Assembly: GCF_019602855.1 (NCBI RefSeq)
Contig: NZ_CP080766.1
Coordinates: 1,984,001 to 2,048,000 of the forward strand
Length of the DNA: 64,000 nucleotides
Direction: 5' to 3'
Source of the DNA: Cupriavidus pinatubonensis
GTDB lineage: Bacteria > Pseudomonadota > Gammaproteobacteria > Burkholderiales > Burkholderiaceae
This document shows positions 8,630 to 17,158 of this stretch, one piece after another. The stretch's first letter is position 1, and each line of letters starts with the position of its first letter. The translations under genes were made by a program, and so were the position numbers. Below the pieces are notes generated by a model. That model was not told where the DNA came from and did no database searches. It saw nothing but the letters and a program-made list of their open reading frames with translations.

Positions 8630-9255
8630 GTCACGGCCTGCCACGGATCGGCGCACATCCTCGGTCCGTGCGCAGTCTTCATCAGCACCTTGCCGCCGGT
8701 GCGCCGCCATTCGAGGAACGAGAAGCCGCCCTGTGGGGTATCGACCTGAATGTCGATTCGTGCGGGACCGGCATCCTGCAGCGACGACAGCAAATCCGCA
8801 TCGGCTTGCGGCAGTGACTGCTCCGCGTAGACCAGCAGGTCGAGGTCGCTCTGCGCATGCAGCACATGGATGCCGCTCGCAAGCGTGAATCCTGCGCTGC
8901 CGCCCACGCCCCAGCGGATGTTGCGCGCGTCGAGCGCATCGGCGACCGCATCAAGCGTGCGGATGGCGGCAAGCGCGGCCAGCTCCGGACGTTGCCACGC
9001 GCGCGACGCGGCGATCTCTACTGGTGTCACCACGCGCGCCACGTCGGCGGGAGAGACCCACGCACCGAACCGTTCTTCACGCGATCTGCCGCGCAGACCG
9101 ATTGCGATCGCGTCCTTGCGCCGCGCATCGCGCCGCACGACGACAGGCGTCGTGTCGAGCGCCGCAACCGAAACCCAGTCCGGCAGCGCCACGCCGCCCA
9201 GGGCGCGGCGCGCATCGGCCAGCCAGAGCAGGTCGTGCGGCGCCGGACGGGACAT
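8626..9255 (-). CDS. mdcG: Phosphoribosyl-dephospho-CoA transferase
   Basis: A 209-residue nucleotidyltransferase that attaches the 2'-(5''-phosphoribosyl)-3'-dephospho-CoA group to the MdcC carrier protein. The nucleotidyltransferase motif is visible as WGVGGSAGFTLASG followed by SDLDLLVYAE, where the D-x-D pair binds metal. The start is ATG 9255 (MSRPAPHDLLWL), the conserved N-terminus of the family. It begins 2 bases after mdcE and overlaps mdcH by 4. Confidence 0.92.
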   Translation of the reverse strand: MSRPAPHDLLWLADARRALGGVALPDWVSVAALDTTPVVVRRDARRKDAIAIGLRGRSREERFGAWVSPADVARVVTPVEIAASRAWQRPELAALAAIRTLDAVADALDARNIRWGVGGSAGFTLASGIHVLHAQSDLDLLVYAEQSLPQADADLLSSLQDAGPARIDIQVDTPQGGFSFLEWRRTGGKVLMKTAHGPRMCADPWQAVT

Positions 9256-9257
9256 AT

Positions 9258-10079
9258 TCACGCCTGCCATTGCCGCAGCAGGCAATCGCGCACCTGACGC
9301 GACGCCTCACGGTTCTCGCCGTTGCGCCGACCCGACAAGTCGGGCGCACCATCGCGGCGGATATCCGCCAGCGCGGCCAGGATCGTGTCGCGAGCCAGGT
9401 GGATATCCGTGGGTTCGGGGACATCGGCCGAGGCCACGTCGATCAGCCGCCACAGGATGCCGAGCGTCGCGAAATTACCGATGTCATACGCCATCGGCGG
9501 CACGGTGGCGGCCAGCGCCTCGAGGTCCTCGACGGTGCGCATGGTGATGCGCGCTGCGGCGTCCTTGCCCATCGCATGCACGAGCACGCCGCTGTCGCGC
9601 AGCGCGATGATGCGGTTGGCCTGGTAGCCGTGCGCGAGAAACGCGCCCGACATGGCCTTGCCGACGATCAGCGCCACGACCGGATGCCCGGCAAGACGCG
9701 CTTCGGCATACGCGGCAGCAGCGGCAGCGAGCGACTGGTGAATGCCCAGCGCTTCTTCGCGACGTCCATAAGCCTGGCTCGGCGTATCCACCACCGCGAC
9801 GATGGCGCGTTTGACTGCGGCATCGCGATCGGCCTCGACCACTTCACGCACGGCCTGCGCGAGCGACCATCCTTCTATCAGTCCGACCTCGCCGTTGCGA
9901 GCGCGCGGAAAGCGGCTATCCGCATCGGGCACCACGGCAATCCAGCGGACCAGTGTGCCGGCCAACTCGCCGTCTGCGACGGTCACGGACTTTGGAAACC
10001 CTTCGCGGTATTGCGCCGTGGGCGCCAGTGCGCGCAGCCAGCGAGCGCCGCGGCTCATGTCCTTGTCTGTGGCGTTCAT
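9258..10079 (-). CDS. mdcE: Malonate decarboxylase gamma subunit
   Basis: The 273-residue carboxyltransferase-like subunit works with MdcD to decarboxylate malonyl-ACP. The sequence shows the crotonase/carboxyltransferase-type core AIVAVVDTPSQAYGRREEALGI, then VVALIVGKAMSGAFLAHGYQ, typical of MdcE, which recombines parts of two carboxylase folds. The start ATG overlaps the mdcD stop by 4 bases. Its length is normal for the family. Confidence 0.92.
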   Translation of the reverse strand: MNATDKDMSRGARWLRALAPTAQYREGFPKSVTVADGELAGTLVRWIAVVPDADSRFPRARNGEVGLIEGWSLAQAVREVVEADRDAAVKRAIVAVVDTPSQAYGRREEALGIHQSLAAAAAAYAEARLAGHPVVALIVGKAMSGAFLAHGYQANRIIALRDSGVLVHAMGKDAAARITMRTVEDLEALAATVPPMAYDIGNFATLGILWRLIDVASADVPEPTDIHLARDTILAALADIRRDGAPDLSGRRNGENREASRQVRDCLLRQWQA

Positions 10080-10936
10080 GCGTCAGTCTCCCGATGGAAG
10101 TGGCCAAACAGGCGCTGCACTTCGGCCGGTGTGGGCTGTGTGCCGGCATCGTAGTCCTGCAGCACGGACAGCACCTCGCGGTAGCGCTCGCTGCGATGCG
10201 TGGCCGACACCGGCACGCGCAGTTCGCTCGCGACCGCGTCGCGCAGCGCGACGCAGTCGTCGGCCACGTACACCTCAGCGAAGCCCGTGGCGGCACGCTG
10301 CGCGCCGCCGGTGAAGCTCCAGATAAACGGGCGGTCGCGCGAATCGTATTCCGCGATACCAGCCTCCTGTTCGATCACGGCGGGTCCGTTCAGGCCAAGC
10401 CGGCCTTCCTGCGTCATGACCAGCGACGTGCACAACCCGGCCGCGATCGACATGCCGCCAAAGCAACCGACCTGCCCCGCGATCACCCCGACTACCGGCT
10501 GGTAGCGCCGCAGGTCGACGATGGCAGCGTGAATATCGGCGATGGCCGCCAGGCCAAGGTTAGCTTCCTGCAGCCGCACCCCGCCGGTTTCGAGCAGCAG
10601 CACCGCGCGCGTCGGCACGCCGCGCCGGTTGTCGTCGGCGGCAAGCTCCAGCGCACCGGCGATCTTCGCGCCGCCGACTTCGCCAAGGCTGCCGCCCTGG
10701 AAGGCGCCTTCAATGGCGAGCACCACGACCGGCTGCCCGTCGATGCGCCCCTTCGCGACAATCACGCCGTCGTCACTCTGCGGCACGATGCCCTGGCGCG
10801 CGAGCCATGGGGACTGCAGGCCGTCGAACGGCCCCGCCAGTTCGCGGAACGTGCTGGTGTCCAGCAGCAAGCGGGCCCGTTCCCGCGCACCGAGTTCGAT
10901 GAAGCTGTTGCGGGCGAGCAAGGATGCGGTATTCAT
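10076..10936 (-). CDS. mdcD: Malonate decarboxylase beta subunit
   Basis: A 286-residue carboxyltransferase-family subunit. Oxyanion-hole glycines lie in GAFQGGSLGEVGGAKIAGAL and in VIAGQVGCFGGMSIAAGLC, as in acetyl-CoA carboxylase beta-type folds. MdcD and MdcE together catalyse release of CO2 from malonyl-S-ACP. Both gene ends overlap neighbours (ATGA with mdcC upstream and mdcE downstream), which supports stoichiometric synthesis. Confidence 0.92.
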   Translation of the reverse strand: MNTASLLARNSFIELGARERARLLLDTSTFRELAGPFDGLQSPWLARQGIVPQSDDGVIVAKGRIDGQPVVVLAIEGAFQGGSLGEVGGAKIAGALELAADDNRRGVPTRAVLLLETGGVRLQEANLGLAAIADIHAAIVDLRRYQPVVGVIAGQVGCFGGMSIAAGLCTSLVMTQEGRLGLNGPAVIEQEAGIAEYDSRDRPFIWSFTGGAQRAATGFAEVYVADDCVALRDAVASELRVPVSATHRSERYREVLSVLQDYDAGTQPTPAEVQRLFGHFHRETDA

Positions 10937-11250
10937 GTGCGCTCCTGTTGTCCGTGTGCGTCGAGCGCCTCGAACGCTTCGGCCAGCCGCATGCCGACCA
11001 CGCCCGGCGTAGCGCCGAAATCGTGGATGCGGATCTGCATGGCGGCACGCGTCTCTGCGGCGAAGACGCGCGACAGCTGCGCGTCCCAGACGCGGGCATA
11101 GCCATTGACGGAGGTCGTGACGTCCACCGTCGTTACGCCGCTGGTGCCGGGTTCGACCATCACTTCGAGATCCCCTGATCCCACCACACCGACCAGTACG
11201 CGCGTCGCGGCAGGCGCACCCGCCGGATATTCAAAACGCAGTTGTTCCAT
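10933..11250 (-). CDS. mdcC: Malonate decarboxylase acyl carrier (delta) subunit
   Basis: A 105-residue acyl carrier protein. Unlike ordinary ACPs, the prosthetic group is 2'-(5''-phosphoribosyl)-3'-dephospho-CoA, linked to a serine in the N-terminal part; Ser25 in VVGSGDLEVMVEP fits this site. The start ATG 11250 has GGAG 6 bases upstream. The longer open frame to the right is out-of-frame read through mdcB. The mdcC start lies inside the last 20 bases of mdcB. Confidence 0.92.
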   Translation of the reverse strand: MEQLRFEYPAGAPAATRVLVGVVGSGDLEVMVEPGTSGVTTVDVTTSVNGYARVWDAQLSRVFAAETRAAMQIRIHDFGATPGVVGMRLAEAFEALDAHGQQERT

Positions 11251-12175
11251 GGAAGTCTCCAAAATTTTTCCCGGTCGCGGATGCCTGAGACAGCCTGTCG
11301 AGGAAGATCGTCGAGGCCAGCAGGTCTGCGGCGCCGCCCGGCGATGCGCGCCGGGCCAGCATGCCGGCGTCGAACTCGCGCAGCGCGCGCCGGCCCGCAA
11401 CGGTGCCTGTGCCGCCCGCCGCCAGCACCGCATGCGCGCCGGCCTGCATATAGGCAAGGCCGGCGCGGCCCGACCGGGCCAGCACGCAGGTGTCGTCAAG
11501 CGCGCTCATCAGTGCGAGCAGTGCATTGAGGCGCGCAACGCATTCGCTGTCGCCGCGCATGCGGCTGTGCTGCAGCACCGGCAACGCGCGCCGCATGACG
11601 TGTGGAAAGCCCGCGTGTGCCTGCGCGCGCGCGCCGCCTACGCCATAGGCCAGACAGGCCAGCTCGCCCTTGTTGCCGGTTACCGCGGGCCGGTGCCGAT
11701 CGGTGAGCCGAGCGATGGCGCCCGCCGCGTGGCTGACCGCGTTTGCGGTGGCACGTTTCCCGGCCGCATCAAGCTGCGCTGCCGCGCCAACCAGCAGCCC
11801 GAGGCACCAGATCGCGCCGCGATGCGTATTGACGCCACCCGTCGCAGCGAACATCGCGGTTTCCGCCTCGCGGCCAAGCGCGCCAAGCCGCTCGCGCAGC
11901 ACATAGCCGACGCGCGTTGCGCGCTGGCCCGCCACGGCCATCGCAGCGAACGACGGGCCCAGCGCATGCGCGGAACGCAGCATTAGCGACAGGGTCAGGT
12001 CGGCATGCGCGCCGCTGCCACGGCTGTCGACCAGGCCTGGCTTTGGCGACAAGCGCGCTTCGTCGATAATGGCGTCGACCGCGAGGCCGGCCAGCGCTTG
12101 GGCATTGGCCGACGGTGTGTCGTTCAACGGAGCCGTATCATCAGCCCAAATGATTCTTGCCGCTGCGGCGCCCAT
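11231..12175 (-). CDS. mdcB: Triphosphoribosyl-dephospho-CoA synthase
   Basis: The 314-residue enzyme makes 2'-(5''-triphosphoribosyl)-3'-dephospho-CoA from ATP and dephospho-CoA, the precursor that MdcG transfers to MdcC. The family motifs DEARLSPKPGLVDSRGSGAH and FAATGGVNTHRGAIWCLGLL are both clear. The start ATG 12175 forms TGATG with the mdcA stop. The C-terminus overlaps mdcC by 20 bases. It is slightly longer than many homologues because of an N-terminal extension before LAGLAVDAIIDEARL. Confidence 0.92.
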   Translation of the reverse strand: MGAAAARIIWADDTAPLNDTPSANAQALAGLAVDAIIDEARLSPKPGLVDSRGSGAHADLTLSLMLRSAHALGPSFAAMAVAGQRATRVGYVLRERLGALGREAETAMFAATGGVNTHRGAIWCLGLLVGAAAQLDAAGKRATANAVSHAAGAIARLTDRHRPAVTGNKGELACLAYGVGGARAQAHAGFPHVMRRALPVLQHSRMRGDSECVARLNALLALMSALDDTCVLARSGRAGLAYMQAGAHAVLAAGGTGTVAGRRALREFDAGMLARRASPGGAADLLASTIFLDRLSQASATGKNFGDFHGTTAF

Positions 12176-13833
12176 CACCAGCTCCGGAAGCGGGCCGGCG
12201 GTGCGTACAGCCCCCCGGACCACTCGACAAGATCCGCCATGCTCTTGGCCGCCAGCAGGCTGCGCGTAGCCTGGCTGCGCTGCACGCCAAGGTCTTCGGG
12301 CAGCGCGATCAGGCCGTCGCTGCGCATGCGGCGCGTCTGTGCCGGGTCGTGCTTCAGGCCGATCGGCGTCACGCCGGCCACTGCGGCAATCATCCTGCGC
12401 CGCTCTTCGAGCGATTGCGCCTTGTACAGGTAGGCAATGCCTTCCTCGGTCAGCACGTGCGTGACGTCGTCGCCGTAGATCATGACCGGCGCGAGCGGCA
12501 TGCCGCTTTCGCGTGCGACGTCCACGGCATCCATCGATTCGACGAAGGTGGGCTTGCCGCCGGCCTGGAAGGTTTCGACCATCTGCACGACGAGCTTGCG
12601 GCCGCGCGCGAGCGGGTCATCGGTTTCGATCAGGTCCAGCCATGCCGGCGTGGGATGTCGGCGGCCGCCGGGGTTGTGGCCCATATTCGGTGCACCGCCG
12701 AAGCCTGACAGCCGGCCGCGCGTGACCGTGGACGAATGCCCGTCGCCGTCGATCTGCAGTGTCGAGCCGATGAACAGGTCCACCGCATATTGCCCGGCAA
12801 GCTGGCAGAACGCGCGGTTCGAACGCATCGAGCCATCCGCGCCCGTGAAGAAGATGTCGGGGCGGGCGGCGACGTACGGCTCCATGCCCAGTTCGCTGCC
12901 GAAGCTGTGCACGCTTTCGACCCAGCCGGTTTCAATGGCCGGGATCAGCGTCGGATGCGGGTTCAGGGTCCAGTACTTGCAGATCTTGCCCTTCAGGCCC
13001 AGCGACTCGGCATAGGTCGGCAGGATCAGTTCGATCGCCGCCGTGTTGAAGCCGATGCCGTGGTTCAGCGACTGCACCTGGTGGCGTTCGTAGATGCCGC
13101 GGATCGCCATCATTGCCATCAGCACGTGCACGGGCTTGATCAGGCGCGGGTCCCGCGTGAACAGTGGCTCGCAGAAGAACGGCTGGTCGGCCTGCACCAC
13201 GTAGTCGACCCACGAACCCGGCACATCGACGCGCGGCAGGTCGGCCGGGTCGTCGACAATCTCGTTGACCTGCGCGATCACGAGGCCGTCGCGGAACGCC
13301 GCGGCTTCCACGAGGGCGGGCGTGTCTTCGGTGCTCGGGCCGGTGTACAGGTTGCCGTCGCGGTCGGCCTTGTAGCCGGCAATCAGCACGACATTGGGCA
13401 CCAGATCGACGTACAGCCGCGCGTACAGCTCGATGTAGGTGTGGATCGCGCCGACTTCGAGCAGGCCGTCTTCGAGGAACTGCGAGATCCGGATGCTCTG
13501 CGCTCCTGCGTAGGAGAAGTCGAGCTTGCGGGCGATGCCGCGCTCGAACAGGTCCAGGTGCTCGACCCGGCTGACGCTTGGGATGATCATGTGCAGTCCG
13601 TTCACGCGCTCCGGGCTGACCTGCGCGAGAGAGCGGGACAGGAAATCGGCCTGCTTCTGGTTATTGCCTTCGACCACCACGCGGTCGCCCGGGAGCAGCA
13701 CGGCCTCCAGGAAGGGCACGATATCGCCGGTCGGTATGCGCTTGCCCTGCGCGATGGCGGCGCCCTGCTGCTTGCGCCGCGCCTTGGCTTCTCTGCGGGT
13801 GTTCCACTGACGCCCCGGGGTGGTGCTGGTCAT
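12175..13833 (-). CDS. mdcA: Malonate decarboxylase alpha subunit (CoA/ACP transferase)
   Basis: A 552-residue acetyl-S-ACP:malonate ACP transferase that swaps acetyl for malonate on the MdcC thioester. Family sequence is seen throughout, for example VVVEGNNQKQADFLSRSL, QSIRISQFLEDGL, HGIGFNTAAIELILPTYAE and GFGGAPNMGHNPGGRRHPTP. The start ATG 13833 has GGAG at good spacing; the ATG-like codons upstream would add 21 residues without support. It is the first gene of the mdc operon, 105 bases from the divergently named regulator gene, which reads in the same direction. Confidence 0.95.
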   Translation of the reverse strand: MTSTTPGRQWNTRREAKARRKQQGAAIAQGKRIPTGDIVPFLEAVLLPGDRVVVEGNNQKQADFLSRSLAQVSPERVNGLHMIIPSVSRVEHLDLFERGIARKLDFSYAGAQSIRISQFLEDGLLEVGAIHTYIELYARLYVDLVPNVVLIAGYKADRDGNLYTGPSTEDTPALVEAAAFRDGLVIAQVNEIVDDPADLPRVDVPGSWVDYVVQADQPFFCEPLFTRDPRLIKPVHVLMAMMAIRGIYERHQVQSLNHGIGFNTAAIELILPTYAESLGLKGKICKYWTLNPHPTLIPAIETGWVESVHSFGSELGMEPYVAARPDIFFTGADGSMRSNRAFCQLAGQYAVDLFIGSTLQIDGDGHSSTVTRGRLSGFGGAPNMGHNPGGRRHPTPAWLDLIETDDPLARGRKLVVQMVETFQAGGKPTFVESMDAVDVARESGMPLAPVMIYGDDVTHVLTEEGIAYLYKAQSLEERRRMIAAVAGVTPIGLKHDPAQTRRMRSDGLIALPEDLGVQRSQATRSLLAAKSMADLVEWSGGLYAPPARFRSW

Positions 13834-13938
13834 CGTGTCTCCGGCTATGGTCTGTCTGATGGCCTTCACCATAAACAGCGGGAGAGCACGGAACAATCAC
13901 ACGGTCGGCAGGATCGTTACGCTTGGCGAAAGCGAGGC

Positions 13939-14859
13939 TTACTTTTCGGCTTGCCGCATCGCCATGCGGCACACGGCCGCCAGCGCAAGCAGGTTGGGAT
14001 CGCGTTCGCGCCGGCGCAGGAAGCTCAGGCCAATGGTCTGCCGGATATTGTCGTAGTCGGACGTAAGCGGCACGAATGCCACATTGCGCGAATGCACGGC
14101 CTTCACGCGGCCCGGCAGCAGTGTGTAGCCGACGCCGCCGCCGACAAGGTTCATCAGCGAGAAGATGTCGCCGACCTTCATGACCAGGTTCGGCTGGAAA
14201 TCCGCAATCTTGAACGCCTCCGCGAAGCCGCGGGAGGTGGCGAATCCCTCGCTCAGCGACACGAACGGCTCGTCCTGGCAGGCGCGCAGGTCGACGGCCG
14301 GCATCGCCGCGTAGGGCGAGTCGGCCGGCGCGGCGAAGAATATCTCGTCCTCGAACAGCGGGATCGATTCAATCTCGGGGTCCGGCTCGGGCGTCGCCAT
14401 CAGCGTGGCGTCGATCGAGCCCTGCTTGAGCATCTGCAGCAAGTCCGCGTTCGAGCCCAGCACCAGTTCCGTCTGCAGGTCCGGGCGCCTCGCCTTCAGG
14501 CCGATCACGATCTGCGGCACGGTGTGCGCCGTCAGCGAATACAGCGAGCCGATCTTGAGATGGTCCGCCAGGTAACCGGCGGCCTCGCGCGTGGCGCGGA
14601 TGCCGTCGGCCATGGCCTTGAGCACCTCGCGCGCCGCGTCAGCCAGCACATGGGCCGCGTCGGTCGGGATCAGGTTGCGGCCTTCATGCCGGAACAGCGC
14701 GCAGCTCGTGCCCTCTTCGAGCGAGTGCAACGCGCGGTGCACGCTGACCGTACTGGTGTCCAGGATCTCGGCGGCCTTGGCCAGGTTGCCGGATTCCATG
14801 AACGCCAGCAGTGCTTCGAGCTTGCGGAAGGTGATCTCTTCGCCGATGCGGATTCTCAT
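13939..14859 (-). CDS. mdcR: LysR-type regulator of malonate decarboxylase
   Basis: A 306-residue LysR regulator. The N-terminal HTH reads ITFRKLEALLAFMESGNLAK then AAEILDTSTVSVHRALHSLE. The effector domain includes LKIGSLYSLTAHTVPQIVIG. Position directly upstream of mdcA in the same orientation is the standard place for MdcR (malonate-responsive activator). The start is ATG 14859; a TTG at 14868 is possible. Binding sites in the 105-base gap to mdcA could not be assigned. Confidence 0.85.
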   Translation of the reverse strand: MRIRIGEEITFRKLEALLAFMESGNLAKAAEILDTSTVSVHRALHSLEEGTSCALFRHEGRNLIPTDAAHVLADAAREVLKAMADGIRATREAAGYLADHLKIGSLYSLTAHTVPQIVIGLKARRPDLQTELVLGSNADLLQMLKQGSIDATLMATPEPDPEIESIPLFEDEIFFAAPADSPYAAMPAVDLRACQDEPFVSLSEGFATSRGFAEAFKIADFQPNLVMKVGDIFSLMNLVGGGVGYTLLPGRVKAVHSRNVAFVPLTSDYDNIRQTIGLSFLRRRERDPNLLALAAVCRMAMRQAEK

Positions 14860-14907
14860 TGGGGGCAATGGTGGAAACGAGGGCCCCCTATCTTAGCCGC
14901 GCGGCGG

Positions 14908-15030
14908 TCACAGCACGACAAAGACAAACCAGAGCACCACCGGGGCAATGAGGGAGATAGACCATGAGCTTGCGGAAGAACGCCTGCCGGTCCACGCCGA
15001 ATCGGGGACTGTCACGGAGAGCCGGGCGCC
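14908..15030 (-). pseudogene. Possible C-terminal remnant of a membrane protein
   Basis: Reading leftward, one frame gives FGVDRQAFFRKLMVY and, after one extra base near 14956, the next frame gives SLIAPVVLWFVFVVL followed by TGA at 14908-14910. Joined, this looks like the cytoplasmic loop and last membrane helix of a transporter. Nothing further upstream continues it, since the next gene ends at 15058. Malonate operons usually include a carrier and none is present here, so it may be what remains of one. This is a weak call that rests on about 40 residues. Confidence 0.3.
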
Positions 15031-15057
15031 GTGGGATCGTACGCCCGGCCGGGCAGG

Positions 15058-15456
15058 TCAGGCGACGCTGCCGTCCGTGTAGACATCGACCATGCGCGAC
15101 GGCTCGCCCGACACGCCGCAGCGGTCCATGCCGGCCAGTGAGCCCTCGCTGTACACGTCAAAACCGCGCGACGGCTCGCTGGACACACCACGGCGGTCCA
15201 TGCCGGACAGTTTGCGTGTGTCCTCGATGTCACGCGTGGCGGGGGCGACATCGCGCGCGCCATCTGTGTACGGGTCATAGCGGCCCACGCGGGCGCCGTT
15301 GCCGTAGACGTCGCGTGCGTCGGTGCGGAAATTGTAGCCATACTTGTCGCCGGGAAACGGACTGTCGCGCGGGTCGGTGGCATGGGCAGCGCCGGCAACG
15401 AACGCGGCGGCAAAAACGGCAGAAGCGAGGATCGTAGAGGCGAGTTTGCGGGTCAT
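15058..15456 (-). CDS. Secreted protein with a tandem 24-residue repeat
   Basis: A 132-residue protein of unknown function. The signal peptide (MTRKLASTILASAVFAAAFV, cleavage after AHA) targets it to the periplasm. The mature part is rich in Asp, Gly, Tyr and Arg and ends in two copies of a 24-residue repeat, GMDRRGVSSEPSRGFDVYSE... and GMDRCGVSGEPSRMVDVYTD..., each closing with GSLA or GSVA. A related motif, DARDVYGNGARVGRYDPYTD, lies earlier. The start has AGGAG 10 bases upstream. Similar low-complexity small exported proteins occur in Burkholderiaceae; no role is known to me. Confidence 0.75.
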   Translation of the reverse strand: MTRKLASTILASAVFAAAFVAGAAHATDPRDSPFPGDKYGYNFRTDARDVYGNGARVGRYDPYTDGARDVAPATRDIEDTRKLSGMDRRGVSSEPSRGFDVYSEGSLAGMDRCGVSGEPSRMVDVYTDGSVA

Positions 15457-15903
15457 GTCGTAACTCCTTGTATGGAAAGGGAAGAGGGCAGAACGTGACG
15501 GGCGTTCTCTCCCTTTTACGCACGCCGCATGCCAGTGGATGTGGTGGGAAAAATGTGGCTGGGTTGGCGCTAAAACGCGGGGAAAGTGACGTCGCTGCAC
15601 CTGCAATGGTGGGTATGGGCCAACACGTGGTCTCGGCGCTACCGCGACGATCCAACACTCCGGACGGTGACCTTGCGCGCAGTAGGTAGGACGCGGCGGA
15701 GCACGCGCATGGGTCAAAGTCAACCGCGGGCGCCGATTCGCGTGTGTCCGGAAACCCCGCTTTGTGGAATCGAACTCGTGCTATCCCTGGCCGCCGATCT
15801 TCACTAGTCTCGTTCTTTCCGAGACATGGAGCCGACCTGTGCCGGCCCTTCGTCAGCCCGACCCCCACGTTAGGCGCGGGGGATCAACCCCAAGGAGATG
15901 AGC
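15457..15903. other. Divergent intergenic region upstream of the phasin gene
   Basis: 447 bases separate two divergent genes. No convincing open frame was found. GTCTCG (15807-15812) and CGAGAC (15820-15825) form a short inverted repeat about 80 bases before the phasin start, which could be a regulator site. The phasin start itself has AAGGAG at 15892-15897. Promoters could not be fixed by eye. Confidence 0.5.
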
Positions 15904-16476
15904 ATGCCCGAAGTCAATCTTCAACCCATGTATGCAGCACAGGCGGCAGCCATGGATATCGTGTTTGGCATGACGACCAAGACCCTGGATGCTTATCAGC
16001 GGCTCACCGAGCTGAGCATGCAGACCATGAAGGCGACGCTTGCCGACAACCAGGAAACCGTGCGGCAGGCGTTTGCGGCAAAGAGCCCGCAAGAGTTCTT
16101 CGCGCTGCAGGTAACGGCGGTAGAGCCAGCGGCCGAAAAGGCACGGGCATTCTTCCAGCAGGTGCAGGAAATCGCCGCGACCACACGCGAGGAATTCCAG
16201 AAGGTTGCGGCCGCTCAGTACGAAACCAACAAGCAGACCGTCCAGCAAATATTTGAAAAGCTCGCCCAGAACGTGCCGGCGGGATCCGAAGGGGCGTTCA
16301 GTGCCTGGCAGGCTGCGATGACGTCCGGTGCGTCGTTGTGCGAATCGATGCAGCAGTCGACGAAGCAAGCGATCGAGTTGGCGGAGACCCAGGTGGCCAA
16401 TGCGGCCGCGGCGGCGGCTGCGGGGCATAAGGGTGGGGGGCAATCTGCGGGGAGGGTGGTGGTGGCCAAGAGGTGA
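15904..16476 (+). CDS. phaP: Phasin, polyhydroxyalkanoate granule protein
   Basis: A 190-residue phasin that coats PHA storage granules and controls their size and number. The helical, Ala/Gln-rich sequence is typical: AMDIVFGMTTKTLDAYQRLT, then SMQTMKATLADNQETVRQAF, QEFFALQVTAVEPAAEKARA and a flexible AAAAAAAGHKGGG tail. The start is ATG 15904, 6 bases after AAGGAG; the ATG at 15898 overlaps the ribosome-binding site and is rejected. Expression in related bacteria is usually repressed by PhaR. The gene stands alone, with no pha synthesis genes in the window. Confidence 0.88.
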   Translation: MPEVNLQPMYAAQAAAMDIVFGMTTKTLDAYQRLTELSMQTMKATLADNQETVRQAFAAKSPQEFFALQVTAVEPAAEKARAFFQQVQEIAATTREEFQKVAAAQYETNKQTVQQIFEKLAQNVPAGSEGAFSAWQAAMTSGASLCESMQQSTKQAIELAETQVANAAAAAAAGHKGGGQSAGRVVVAKR

Positions 16477-16527
16477 ATGGAATCTGCATGACGCAATGCC
16501 GTTCAGTTAAGGCCCTAAGACGTGCCT

Positions 16528-16613
16528 GTCATTCCCGCGCAGGCGGGAATCCAGCGTCTTTCACGTCCCCTTCGGGAATAAAGTCACTGGGTCCCCGCCT
16601 GCGCGGGAACGAC
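16528..16613. repeat. Paired REP-like interspersed repeat
   Basis: Two inverted copies of one unit face each other: GTCATTCCCGCGCAGGCGGG continuing to AATCCAG (16528-16554) and CTGGGTCCCCGCCTGCGCGG continuing to GAACGAC (16587-16613). Each contains its own hairpin (CCCGC/GCGGG). Translated, such units give the well-known spurious peptide VxPAQAGTQ seen all over proteobacterial genomes. This is a non-autonomous repeat pair placed just after the phasin gene, where it may also stabilise the mRNA end. Confidence 0.8.
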
Positions 16614-16739
16614 AGTGGCTAACCGAAAGGCATTAGCCTGGATGAGGCGGCGTTTGTCGTTCTTGGCATGCGCCGCAGAGTTTGCTGGGAGGGACTTAGC
16701 GCTCGTGGCAGGCGCCGCTGTTTCGCCAGCGCCAGGACC

Positions 16740-16766
16740 AAAAAAAGCCCACTCATACGAGCGGGC
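16740..16766 (-). terminator. Rho-independent terminator on the minus strand
   Basis: On the minus strand GCCCGCTC-GTAT-GAGTGGGC (16766 to 16747) is followed by seven T residues (16746-16740). The stem is 8 bp with one G-U pair. No minus-strand gene ends just before it, so it may close a short untranslated RNA. Confidence 0.7.
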
Positions 16767-16842
16767 AACCATCGGGAATCGACGCTCGGCGGCCAGACGC
16801 CGGGCACATCTGAAGCATATGTCGGAAAAACATCCCCACACC

Positions 16843-16868
16843 TGTCCGGAACGGTGCCGTTCCGGACA
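16843..16868. promoter_or_regulatory. Perfect 26-base palindromic site
   Basis: Arms TGTCCGGAACGG (16843-16854) and CCGTTCCGGACA (16857-16868) are perfect 12-bp inverted repeats around a 2-base centre. This is too tight for a stable RNA loop and more like an operator for a dimeric regulator. It lies about 75 bases before the small gene at 16941 and upstream of the orphan minus-strand terminator. The binding protein is unknown. Confidence 0.5.
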
Positions 16869-16940
16869 TAAAGAACCCGCTGACGATTCCCCTTTGTTTT
16901 CATAGCATCCAGTCAACAGCTGAAAAATCCGCGTGCCGCC

Positions 16941-17150
16941 ATGACTCCAGGAAGATTCCGTGAGCTTGTCATTTTGGACCGCTACATGAGTGAACTTAAG
17001 GCCGAAATCAATCTGCAGCAGCAGCGCGCTGCGCGGCTGACCGATGCTGCCGAATCGCTGAAGGTTGCCGAGACGGTGGCAAGCCTGGAGCGCGCGTTGG
17101 CGGCACTTGAGGTTCGCCTGAATTCGACGCGGCTGAGTAAGGCATCGTAG
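16941..17150 (+). CDS. Small helical protein, unknown
   Basis: 69 residues, predicted as a coiled-coil: ELKAEINLQQQRAARLTDAA then ESLKVAETVASLERALAALE with a leucine/alanine heptad pattern. No family is recognised. The ribosome-binding site is poor, but the frame is followed at once by a well-placed small gene (17159) and another (17301), all in the same direction, suggesting a small operon. The function is unknown. Confidence 0.5.
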   Translation: MTPGRFRELVILDRYMSELKAEINLQQQRAARLTDAAESLKVAETVASLERALAALEVRLNSTRLSKAS

Positions 17151-17158
17151 GGAGCACC

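Noticed and set aside
12736..14967. 743-codon plus-strand frame over mdcA and mdcR
   Set aside because: Antisense read-through. The minus strand encodes well-recognised MdcA and LysR proteins.
16584..16916. Several 60-110 codon frames between the phasin gene and 16941
   Set aside because: They overlap the REP pair, the terminator and one another, and include the spurious VPAQAGTQ peptide of the repeat. None has a ribosome-binding site with protein-like sequence.
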